Shown here piece after piece: positions 15,832 through 23,996 of a DNA stretch of 64,000 nt. Under the pieces are notes generated by a model. The model was not told the DNA's origin. It saw only the letters and a list, made by a program, of their open reading frames with translations, and did no database searches. Location: the NCBI GenBank assembly GCA_020636105.1, contig JACJYL010000002.1:1764001-1828000 (forward strand). The letters run 5' to 3'. Origin of the DNA: Lewinellaceae bacterium. GTDB lineage: Bacteria; Bacteroidota; Bacteroidia; Chitinophagales; Saprospiraceae. Positions within the stretch are counted from its first letter, which is position 1. Every line of letters starts with the position of its first letter. The position numbers and the translations under genes were made by a program.

Positions 15832-16389
15832 TCAAAGCATTGTTTCCTCAAACCATACTAACGGACGTTGATCCTTATCGCCCGTAAGGGTATCGCAGCG
15901 AAAAAACATGGCGTATAGTTCAAGATTGTCCCCGATCCGGTTTAGAAAAATTTGTTTGCGGCATTCCCCTTTTTCGGTATTATGGTAAAAATGAAAAAAC
16001 CGCCAGATATGGTAAACATCGTCATGCAACTCAATGATATCAAGAATGGCCGGATCGTCGGTCCAGTTTTCCATGAACTTCCGGGCCAGTTTGGAATGGT
16101 GGAGATCCCAGTTCCGGGGATGGCTCCGGTCTTCGAGGTGTTTGAAGGAATCATGGGCAAAAGCAATGATCCGCAATTTTTTACGGGTGGTTTCATCAAC
16201 GCCTAACTCATCAATGTTGTCGAGCACCTCCCGGATATGTTTATATACCTCTCCTTCAGGATGCCCTGGACGCGGTCTGCCCCACAGAAGGCCTTCCCTG
16301 AACTCGGGGTTTTCGATCAGTTGTTTTTCAAGGGGTGTTTCCGGCTGGAGAATGGCTGTTATTTCTTTTTCGAGTGTTAAATTATTCAT
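15832..16389 (-). CDS. HD-domain superfamily protein
   Basis: The protein shows the spaced histidine/aspartate pattern of metal-dependent HD phosphohydrolases: EGEVYKHIREVL, then IIAFAHDSFKH with the HD pair, then HHSKLARKFM and LHDDVYHIWRF. HD enzymes commonly hydrolyse phosphate esters of nucleotides; the substrate here is unknown. I choose the ATG at 16389 (MNNLTLEKE, 185 residues) over an in-frame GTG at 16428, because the extra residues (ISWKDKQQHNHD) look non-conserved. It is followed by the DinB gene in the same direction. Confidence 0.75.
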   Translation of the reverse strand: MNNLTLEKEITAILQPETPLEKQLIENPEFREGLLWGRPRPGHPEGEVYKHIREVLDNIDELGVDETTRKKLRIIAFAHDSFKHLEDRSHPRNWDLHHSKLARKFMENWTDDPAILDIIELHDDVYHIWRFFHFYHNTEKGECRKQIFLNRIGDNLELYAMFFRCDTLTGDKDQRPLVWFEETML

Positions 16390-16643
16390 GTCATGGTTGT
16401 GCTGCTGCTTGTCCTTCCAACTAATCACAACAAAAGGTTGAGGGCAATAGTTGAAAAAATTTCACGTAAAACAATACAGGCTTTAAAGGTCAAGCGGGCG
16501 GTAACCTGTTCAAAAACGGGACAAATTTACATCAATTCCCGTTAACAGAATAAAACCATAACGAAAAAGGAGCCAAATTCGATTCTTCCGGCAGGTATTT
16601 TTTTTATAAAAAGGCAGATCATCCACCTGAAATATTCTTCAGT

Positions 16644-17750
16644 TTACATCTTTTCCAATAACAACCTGCCGATTTCGGGGTTGTGCAAAACAGGCTGAAG
16701 GTCAGTCTTTTGTGCAGAAATAATATCCTGCAACATGGCCAACCGAAGGTCATTGGGCAGAAAGTCCATCAGCAGGAAGGACTGTATATTTTTCATTTCT
16801 TTTGGGACGGGAGATATTTCCTTCAGGGTAATGTGGTTGATCAGACGGGTACAAATAACGGAAAGGATATCAATTCGGAATATATCTTTCATGATCGTTT
16901 CTGCGATCACTTCATAAACTTCGGTTTGGAAATTCACTGCATTGAGAATGTTTTCCGGTTCGATGATCTCATTCAGATTCTTCTGCACAAAAGAGATAAA
17001 ACTGGCCGCTGTACTGGTATCAAGACTGGCATCGGCCAACAATTGTACTAAGGGTAGTTCTGCCGAAAGATCCCCTATCTCTTTGATAGAATCAAAAAAT
17101 TGCACCAATGTCCTTGGAGTCGTTCGGCTGCCGGTCACCGCTTCCGGGTAAGTGAGTACAAAGTTGATGCCCCGCTCATCGACTCCTGCCCGTACCGCCC
17201 ATTTAGCCCAGGCTTTGGCATCAAAGTCCATCCGGATATGCATCATCCTGGTAATCATCGCATCATCCATCGGGGTAACAGAATAATCCCCTCCGTCCGG
17301 GTTGGCGGTTAAGATAATGTTCCATTGAGGGGGCAATTTCCAGCTCACCAATTCGTAATTTTGCAACAACTGCATGATCCCGCGCAGTATACGGTCATCG
17401 GCCCTGTTCACATCATCGATCAACAGAATACCCGGCACATCCTCCTTCGGCACCCATTCCGGAGCCACAAAAACCGTCTGGTCATGGGCTATCTTCGGCA
17501 TCCCCAACAAATCGCCCATCTCTTCGAACTGTGCCGGGGCAACATACCTAAAAGCATACCCGTTGTTTCGGGCAAAATCCTCGATCAGCTCCGTTTTGCC
17601 AATGCCATGACGCCCCCAGACACAAAGCGGAATTCGCTTACGCCCCTCTGCACTGGCCTTTTCATTCACCCTAATCACATGGGTGATAAAACTTTCGACC
17701 TCCTCGGCGGTGCTTTTACTTCCGTAATATAAATAGTTATGGTTGGACAT
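16644..17750 (-). CDS. MoxR-type AAA+ ATPase
   Basis: This 368-residue AAA+ protein has Walker A GRHGIGKTEL (residues 46-55), Walker B GILLIDDVNRAD (~108-119), sensor 1 in IILTANPDGG and an arginine-rich VTGSRTTPRT. MoxR ATPases work with VWA-domain proteins to insert metals or remodel protein complexes. A VWA/metallopeptidase protein and a leucine-rich-repeat protein are encoded just upstream on the same strand, so the three probably act together; that is inference from context. The 212-base gap before it is filled by composite repeats, and a heptanucleotide run ends two bases before its ATG, replacing any normal ribosome-binding region. Confidence 0.88.
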   Translation of the reverse strand: MSNHNYLYYGSKSTAEEVESFITHVIRVNEKASAEGRKRIPLCVWGRHGIGKTELIEDFARNNGYAFRYVAPAQFEEMGDLLGMPKIAHDQTVFVAPEWVPKEDVPGILLIDDVNRADDRILRGIMQLLQNYELVSWKLPPQWNIILTANPDGGDYSVTPMDDAMITRMMHIRMDFDAKAWAKWAVRAGVDERGINFVLTYPEAVTGSRTTPRTLVQFFDSIKEIGDLSAELPLVQLLADASLDTSTAASFISFVQKNLNEIIEPENILNAVNFQTEVYEVIAETIMKDIFRIDILSVICTRLINHITLKEISPVPKEMKNIQSFLLMDFLPNDLRLAMLQDIISAQKTDLQPVLHNPEIGRLLLEKM

Positions 17751-17950
17751 AGGCTGGTTGCTGGTTACTTGTTGCTGGTTACTTGTTACTTGTTTTCCGA
17801 GGTGACATCTTCGCCGGGGAGCTAATCCGCGCTGGCAAAAGGTGTCGCATCGGGCTGGTTGCTGGTTACTTGTTGCTCGTTACTGGTTGCTCCGAGGTGA
17901 CATATTTGCCGGGAAGTTAATCCGCGCTGGCAAAAGGTATCATCGAAATG
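17751..17950 (-). repeat. Two copies of a composite repeat (heptanucleotide run + GAGGTGACATCTTCGCC unit) in the AAA leader
   Basis: On the minus strand, AACCAGC/AACAAGT heptamers run up to the AAA start codon (17753-17794). They are preceded by a ~55-base unit that carries GGCGAAGATGTCACCTC and TTTTGCCAGCGCGGATTA in sense orientation. The whole arrangement is present twice (second heptamer run ~17857-17890). A similar double arrangement precedes the gene at 44026. Confidence 0.85.
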
Positions 17951-17962
17951 CAGGCGTACTGT

Positions 17963-19003
17963 TTAAATAATAAGTTCACAATATCGGGGGAGTAATTTTT
18001 TTAACCTGATTTTTTCGGAAATATTTTTTGCTAATGGGTTATCATGCAGGTTTAAGGATCTGAGTTTAGTCAATTGTCCAAGTTCTTCCGGAACCGTATT
18101 GATCTGGTTTCCTTCTAAATTTAAGACCTCCAAATCACCCATTTCTCCAATAAAGGAAGGAATTTCCGCAATGGAGTTAAAGGCAACACTAAAGTGTTTT
18201 AAGGATTTCATTTTTACTATTTCGGGCGAGAGTTCCCGGATGAAATTTTTGGCCAGGAAAAGCCATTCCATTTTTTCCAGCCGGGCAAACTTGGGCGAAA
18301 AATCGGGAAGTTCATTCTCTGAAAGATCCAGGAACATCAGGGACTTTAGACTGAAAAGAGCAGGGGAATAACTATTTATGTTATTTTTTCCCAACACCAA
18401 CTCCTCCAGCTGATCGAGTGAAGCGAAGGAAGCCGGCAATTGTTTTATCTTATTATTGAATACATTCAATCTTTTCAGTTGATTGAATGCTCCGACGACT
18501 TCAGGTATTTTTTCAAGCCCCATCCCTTTTAGGTTGAGTTCGGTATCAAAATTCAACACTTCCTGTTCGACTTTCTGAGCAACCGCCCAATCTTCAAACC
18601 GATGTCCTTTGAAAACAAATTCAGCGGGAAAGCAGGCAACAAATTTATTCGGATCGACTCCGGTTGCTTTCATTTTTTGGAAGGCGGTCTCTCCGTCTTT
18701 AAAAACAGGATGCAGCGGATCGGGAAAAATAAACTCGTCGTAACCAAATTTTATCAATAAACTTTCGATTTCAGACTTCACCCCGATCAAAACTTTGGTT
18801 TCTGAATACCTTTTGGTGTAACCCGTACGCTTATCGAGGTACAACTGCAGAACATCCGCCACCAATGCATTGGGAAGGCCGCCGGTTTGCATCATTCCAA
18901 TAGCCAGCAACTGGTTTGTTTTCTGGTCGCTGTGCAGGAATGTTCTCAGGTTTTCCAGCTGAGCTGCAGAGGCATTAAAAAGATAATATTCGTTTGAATC
19001 CAT
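17963..19003 (-). CDS. Leucine-rich-repeat protein
   Basis: The C-terminal half (about residues 185-340 of 346) consists of roughly seven 23-residue leucine-rich repeats such as LEELVLGKNNI and LEVLNLEGNQI, a protein-binding solenoid. The N-terminal half is helical and unassigned. There is no signal peptide, so it is probably cytoplasmic. I start at ATG 19003 (MDSNEYYL); the in-frame extension to 19117 runs back into the preceding gene. It lies 23 bases after the VWA/metallopeptidase gene and before the MoxR-type ATPase. I infer an adaptor or substrate-recognition role for that pair. Confidence 0.88.
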   Translation of the reverse strand: MDSNEYYLFNASAAQLENLRTFLHSDQKTNQLLAIGMMQTGGLPNALVADVLQLYLDKRTGYTKRYSETKVLIGVKSEIESLLIKFGYDEFIFPDPLHPVFKDGETAFQKMKATGVDPNKFVACFPAEFVFKGHRFEDWAVAQKVEQEVLNFDTELNLKGMGLEKIPEVVGAFNQLKRLNVFNNKIKQLPASFASLDQLEELVLGKNNINSYSPALFSLKSLMFLDLSENELPDFSPKFARLEKMEWLFLAKNFIRELSPEIVKMKSLKHFSVAFNSIAEIPSFIGEMGDLEVLNLEGNQINTVPEELGQLTKLRSLNLHDNPLAKNISEKIRLKKLLPRYCELII

Positions 19004-19026
19004 AATCAATAAAAGCCAAACAATCT

Positions 19027-20262
19027 TTAACGTACTTTGTTCATCGCCACCTTTCTGCCGGGCAAAGCTGTCCAGGCAGGCGTTTCGGGTTGAATACCTC
19101 CTGAGGTGATGACCCACAGGAGGGGCACTCGCGGGATGGTTTGAGGCGCGGAAGCATAACCGTCCGTAAAATAAATGACCGCATCGGGCAGGTATTCCTC
19201 ATTGGCAAAAATGAGCGGTTCTTCAAAGCTGGTCCACCCACGCCCCGAAACATAATCCGGCATTTGCCCACGGTAGGGATATTTTCGTTTAATGGTATCG
19301 TCGCATTCAAGGATCATAATTTCGGCTCCCTGGCGGTAAATATGCTGAATTTCATTAAAAAACCGCTGATGGTCCAGGGAAGAAGTACTGCCGGAAGTAT
19401 CGATGGCCACCAGCAACTTGTTTTTATGTTTGACCTTGATGCCGGGTACGGTTTCGTAACGTTTGGAGACCCGTTTGATGGTGTTTTTTAAAAAAGTTTT
19501 GGAACTGGTCCCTGAAAATAGGCGCAATACGCGCCGCCAATCCAAAGTCGGAGCGTCCACCTCATTGTGTTTTTTCAGGTAGGCCCGAATCCCTTCCGGA
19601 AGGTTGCCGGATTGCGGGTTATTTTTTATCCGCTCATAGACATTGTCGATCAGGGAATCAATACCCGACTGAATCACTCTTTTTTCCGCTTCCGAAAATT
19701 CCTTCCAAGCCCGGTGGTCACCGATACCCTGTTCTGGTTCTCCCCCGCTAAACGAAGACAGGTAACGCTTCAGCGCTTCAAAAGCAAGATCGGGTTCCGC
19801 ATTATTTTCTTTGCTGCGATAAAGTTTTAGCAGTTTTTTGTAATAATAATCGACACTTTCATGGGGTTTGAGGTTCAGACCGGGAAAACTTTCCAGCAAA
19901 ACGGGCTCGCCCGGCAACTGTTCTTTTTCAATGTATTGGTTGACGACAATATCCATGGCCACATTGGCAATCTCACGGTGGGTAAAATCCCCGATCATGA
20001 GAATATGTTTGAATAAAACATGAAGAATCTCGTGTTTTATTACGCCATATTTGTAGGCATCGGTTTTCAAAAATTCATTCCAGAAATTTTCGTTCAGACT
20101 CAGGGTGACCAATCCATCACGCCGAACCGAGACGGCCAGCGTACCGGTACGATCCGAAATTTCCCTAACGAGGTTGGAGAAAAAATGCCCGTAAAACGGC
20201 TCATTAAGGATGAGCTGAATGCTGGTGCGGGTGACTTCATCGAGGAGGGTTTGATGGTTCAT
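19027..20262 (-). CDS. Metallopeptidase-like/VWA-like protein (DUF2201 type)
   Basis: This 411-residue protein pairs an N-terminal zinc-peptidase-like domain with the HExxH motif HEILH (residues 77-81, followed by NVAMDIVVN) and a C-terminal VWA-like domain with the metal-site motif DTSGS (288-292) and a later TDG (YFTDGYAS). This is the DUF2201 architecture, which is often encoded beside MoxR ATPases. Both sites look complete, so peptidase activity and divalent-metal protein binding are both plausible; neither has been shown for this protein. It is followed by the LRR gene after 23 bases and then the ATPase, on the same strand. Confidence 0.88.
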   Translation of the reverse strand: MNHQTLLDEVTRTSIQLILNEPFYGHFFSNLVREISDRTGTLAVSVRRDGLVTLSLNENFWNEFLKTDAYKYGVIKHEILHVLFKHILMIGDFTHREIANVAMDIVVNQYIEKEQLPGEPVLLESFPGLNLKPHESVDYYYKKLLKLYRSKENNAEPDLAFEALKRYLSSFSGGEPEQGIGDHRAWKEFSEAEKRVIQSGIDSLIDNVYERIKNNPQSGNLPEGIRAYLKKHNEVDAPTLDWRRVLRLFSGTSSKTFLKNTIKRVSKRYETVPGIKVKHKNKLLVAIDTSGSTSSLDHQRFFNEIQHIYRQGAEIMILECDDTIKRKYPYRGQMPDYVSGRGWTSFEEPLIFANEEYLPDAVIYFTDGYASAPQTIPRVPLLWVITSGGIQPETPAWTALPGRKVAMNKVR

Positions 20263-20309
20263 GAAAATAGTTAAAGAGATTCCTTATCCCTAAATACGGA
20301 ATTGAGTTT

Positions 20310-20609
20310 TTAAGCATTTCTATACAAATCCATAATAAGACAGGAAGATACGCCCCTGTTGCTTTCATTATATTTTTTGAGCAAAACAGCGCCAAGTTTC
20401 TGCCCCATAAAAAAAGCGAGCACCATAAACACATAGGTGTACCAGGCAAATCCGAGCCCCGAAAAAATGCGCATGGCAATGATAACAGGGACAGGCAAAT
20501 GAATGGCCAAAACCCATTGAAAAGAAAATTTACGCACGTTGGCGCGCCAATATCCGAAGGGAATATTGAGCATAAAAACCAGCATGCTAATAATTATCAA
20601 CTTGGTCAT
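20310..20609 (-). CDS. Small multi-span membrane protein of unknown function
   Basis: About 99 residues with three or four hydrophobic segments (LIIISMLVFMLNIPFGYW, WVLAIHLPVPVIIAMRIF, YTYVFMVLAFFMGQKLGAVLL) and a polar C terminus. An ATG two codons earlier (20615) is the alternative start. It lies 47 bases upstream of the metallopeptidase/VWA gene on the same strand, so it could be the first gene of that cluster. I do not recognise the family beyond its being a believable inner-membrane protein. Confidence 0.7.
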   Translation of the reverse strand: MTKLIIISMLVFMLNIPFGYWRANVRKFSFQWVLAIHLPVPVIIAMRIFSGLGFAWYTYVFMVLAFFMGQKLGAVLLKKYNESNRGVSSCLIMDLYRNA

Positions 20610-20799
20610 GTGCACAAGAATTATAAGTAAAATGATCTATAAAGAATTTAAAAGGTGATTGTAGTATTGCTCTATTTATATACACAGGTCATAAAAACAC
20701 TCCCATACCAATTAATTCCTGCTAAAAATACCCAACATAATCCATCCATGCAACCTCAAGGGAATTATTCTTTAAATACAGTACCCGTTTTTGTACCTC

Positions 20800-20880
20800 A
20801 CGGATGGAACGAAGTCACATCCGGCAGGGTATGCCGCGGACAGGTAACCGTACCTCTGGTCGGTATACCGCAGATCTTCG
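20800..20880 (+). repeat. Dispersed repeat unit (family with 7150 and 10885)
   Basis: The stretch 20838-20870 carries TATGCCG, GGACAGGT, GTAC and GGTCGG with the same spacing as the reverse complement of 10885-10935. It lies in the 390-base gap between two minus-strand genes; the rest of the gap (20616-21005) shows no gene or structure I can support. Confidence 0.5.
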
Positions 20881-21005
20881 CAGATGCTTTTTTGAAATCG
20901 TCCCCTTCCATTTTGCGGCCGAGATGCCCCCTTTTTGCCCGCCTTAATGGCCACCCGCAAAGTTGTCACCTCGTCTTAGCAAGCCCCCTCCTTTTTCTCC
21001 TCCCA

Positions 21006-23552
21006 TCAAAAATCAACCTTAATCTGCGCCCTCACCCCAATCCCCGAAACGTTGGGATGATCCAGGTAGGTCAGCCTTTTTATCACATCTATTCTGAATA
21101 CTTTGAAAATATTTTCTAAACCCACACTTACTTCCATATAAGGTTTGCTTTTTAAGGAAAAAGTGGAGGGGTTGCCTGCTGCATCTTCAGGAAAATTGAG
21201 CAGCCCGTGCGTGATGTCGGGATTGTTGGCGTCACTGATGCCCCCGTAAAGTCCTTTGAAGGTTACGACCTCTCGCAATTTTAGATGTTTTACCAACGGA
21301 ATCTTATTGAGGATAAAGCCGTAAAAATGGTGCTCGGCAAAAACGGAAACATATTCGTCGCTGATAAATTCGAGGAAATTCATCAGGTTATAGGAGCGCA
21401 ACTGATAGGCATAGGTTTGATTGGCCCGCGGGATGAATAATAACGGGAAGGGAATGCTTCCTCCAAAAATTTTGCCGGCTTCGGCTTCGACATAGGTATT
21501 GCCTATTGGTGAAATGGCAAAACGTTTGAATGCATTAAAAACCAACCTGTTATATGCATAATCCGCATCCAGCACGCCTTTGCCCCCCCGGGCGTAGGAA
21601 AGTTTGAATATGGGGTATTTTGTATTGAGTTGTGTCCTGTAATTTTCGCCCTGGAAAAACTGTTCATTGGGCGCAAACCTAAGGGTAGCAGAGAGTTCAC
21701 TTGAGTTGATGTTTTCCAGGGTAAAATCTTCTCCTTCAAAGGCCAGGGTGCCCCCGGGGGCCTGTTGTTTGTTTTTGAAATTGACCAGAGTAGATATCCC
21801 GCTGCCCCAGTCCCTGACATGCTCCAGCTTAAACAGATTGTAATACAAAATCTTATCCGGCGCCCCGCGGGTAAAGGACAAAATAAAATTATCCTCATTG
21901 ATCCCCTGGAGATCCATGCCCGGAAACTGTGTTTCGAACTGGTACATCACCTCAAGGCTATGCCGCTGTTTGGACACCAGCGGTTGGTTGTTTAGCGACC
22001 AGATGGCATTGCCGGAGTACTTGACCCGTTTGTCCGCAAACCCGTAAAGGCAATAGCCTTCAAGCCTGAATTTTTCACTAAACTTTGCGTTGGTTTTTCC
22101 TCCAAACCTGAGTCGGGAACCTTCCACGGCATTAAAGCTGTAAAATGAGTTAAAAGGCCCCAGTGAAATGGGTCCGATATCCACATAACCTTCCATAAAA
22201 AACAGCAAAACATCCAGTGCTTTGGTAAAGGAAGGAACCTGCTTAATGCTATCTACCAGGGAATAAATTTCTTTTTCCTGCTGCGACAATTCAACCATTC
22301 TGTTTTGTGCCCAAAAAACACTGTCCCGGTCGTCAAATCCCTGGGCTTTCACCAAGGTCTCAATACCGCTGTACAAGGAATCAGGCTGCTCTTTATCCAA
22401 CAGGTAATGGTCATAGTAAACCGTCTTTTTCCCGAAAATTCCGATACCTTTTTTGACAAGATTGAAATCAACGATCAGGGATTCCCGACTGATCAGCCAC
22501 AGATCGTTGGTATATTTAAATTCCTGGACCAGCTGAAAGTCTTTTACAAAGTTGAGGTTAATTCCTTCCGACACTTTTATCTCTGCCTTGGCCAGTGCGT
22601 AACGGTCATCATTGGTGATATAAATGTTGCCGGAAAAAGCCAGGTCTTGTTCATTTCTGGGCTGGAAAGCCAGATTAATCACGCTGACCCCGTTGAAGGC
22701 CAAAGTATCGATAATATGAAATTTGTACACCAATGGTGCCGTGACAGATAAAGGGCTGACAAACTGGTTGGTCAGAAAAAGGAGGTTATTCTCATACAGA
22801 TCAATATCCTCGTAAAGATTACTGACCATAAGGTCTATCCCTTCTGTATTCAGATAATCTTCCAGCCCGATAATTTTGGAACCGGAAATGTATTCCTTTT
22901 CTGTTTTAGGGGTTTTGCGGTAATATATTTTCGACAAAGTCTCCTGTAGGAAAACGGGCAGGCTGGGCTTCCCGTTCATCGGAGAATCCTCCATATGCTC
23001 GAACACAAACTGGTAGTCCTTAAAAACCCTTCGGTTGGTAAACGCTTCGGTAATATTATTCAGGTCAAATTCGATTTTTTTATACTTATCATACTCCAAA
23101 AAATCTACATTCTCCTTCCTGTTCAGATCTTTGTTTTCAATGACTTTACGGATCAGTTCAACGGCCGGATTCCCCTTGTTCTTATATCTTTTTTTACTGG
23201 CTACGACATCCACATCCCCAAGGTCTACACTTGACGACTCCAATTCAATATTAATTTCCTGGCTTCCCCCAATCTCGATTTCCTTCACCACAGTAAGGTA
23301 ACCGAGGTACGAAATTTCAATTTTATTGGTGGCCCACTGGGTCTCAATGATGAACTTCCCGTCAAAATCCGTGGTAGTGCCAATGTCTTTCCCGACAAAT
23401 GCGACCGAAACAAATGGAAGCGGTTCTTTGGTTTGCGCATCCATGACGATCCCCTCTATGCGGGTGGTTTCCTGGGCATAAACGCTGTGGGGCAAGATGG
23501 AGAAAGCCGTTCCAAAAATAAGCGTTAGGGTAAAAATCCAATTCGATTGCAT
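21006..23552 (-). CDS. DUF5686-family outer-membrane protein with carboxypeptidase-like regulatory domain
   Basis: This 848-residue exported protein has a signal peptide (cleavage after VYAQ). A carboxypeptidase-regulatory-like beta-sandwich fills residues ~30-115 (IEGIVMDAQTKEPLPFVSVAF, EISYLGYLTVV). Next comes the DUF5686 region, beginning KRYKNKGNPAVELIRKVIENK, and a C-terminal part with barrel-like strands ending in VSGIGVRAQIKVDF. Such proteins are numerous in Bacteroidota outer membranes and have no settled function; they do not need a SusD partner. It is a single gene flanked by gaps of 390 and 444 bases. Confidence 0.87.
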   Translation of the reverse strand: MQSNWIFTLTLIFGTAFSILPHSVYAQETTRIEGIVMDAQTKEPLPFVSVAFVGKDIGTTTDFDGKFIIETQWATNKIEISYLGYLTVVKEIEIGGSQEINIELESSSVDLGDVDVVASKKRYKNKGNPAVELIRKVIENKDLNRKENVDFLEYDKYKKIEFDLNNITEAFTNRRVFKDYQFVFEHMEDSPMNGKPSLPVFLQETLSKIYYRKTPKTEKEYISGSKIIGLEDYLNTEGIDLMVSNLYEDIDLYENNLLFLTNQFVSPLSVTAPLVYKFHIIDTLAFNGVSVINLAFQPRNEQDLAFSGNIYITNDDRYALAKAEIKVSEGINLNFVKDFQLVQEFKYTNDLWLISRESLIVDFNLVKKGIGIFGKKTVYYDHYLLDKEQPDSLYSGIETLVKAQGFDDRDSVFWAQNRMVELSQQEKEIYSLVDSIKQVPSFTKALDVLLFFMEGYVDIGPISLGPFNSFYSFNAVEGSRLRFGGKTNAKFSEKFRLEGYCLYGFADKRVKYSGNAIWSLNNQPLVSKQRHSLEVMYQFETQFPGMDLQGINEDNFILSFTRGAPDKILYYNLFKLEHVRDWGSGISTLVNFKNKQQAPGGTLAFEGEDFTLENINSSELSATLRFAPNEQFFQGENYRTQLNTKYPIFKLSYARGGKGVLDADYAYNRLVFNAFKRFAISPIGNTYVEAEAGKIFGGSIPFPLLFIPRANQTYAYQLRSYNLMNFLEFISDEYVSVFAEHHFYGFILNKIPLVKHLKLREVVTFKGLYGGISDANNPDITHGLLNFPEDAAGNPSTFSLKSKPYMEVSVGLENIFKVFRIDVIKRLTYLDHPNVSGIGVRAQIKVDF

Positions 23553-23996
23553 ATTGAATTATTTGACCATGAATATTTGGCATTCAAAAAGCTGATTAAG
23601 AAGGTTATCCTGATGCAAGGCATTGGAACTTGGCAATTTTCTTTTGTTCTGTATCAATATTTACGAAAGCAACTTTTGAATTTAAAAGGATAAAAATCAT
23701 TGCATTCCAGATATCGGGTTCAATCTCACTTCATGCTATTGTCGGCAAATATATACTCTTTGTGGTTCAATTGCCTTTTTTTTATACCGATGACAACCGT
23801 TATAATATAAGTATAACCAATATTTGATCGAAGGGTTGCTAATGCGTGGAAAAAAGAGTTGGATTTTTAACAATGCCTATTACTAAGGCCCGATTGGTTC
23901 TTAAAATTTTGCAGCAGGATTACTATAAAAGGCAAGCTTGCCTGGCGTTGCCCTGGCAGACAGATTAAAACATGCGGTACGGGAGGCGCATTGCCC
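23553..23996. other. Intergenic region without recognisable gene
   Basis: This 444-base AT-rich gap lies between the pcrA stop and the DUF5686 start. I see only the short palindrome GGCAAGCTTGCC (23931-23942) and a GCGGTACGGG word shared with the repeat at ~11000. No promoter matching the consensus is visible on the minus strand. Confidence 0.5.

Noticed and set aside
20655..21119. A 154-residue + strand frame between the small membrane gene and the DUF5686 gene
   Set aside because: It overlaps the 3' end of the DUF5686 gene in antisense and spans a dispersed repeat; the sequence is unlike a protein.
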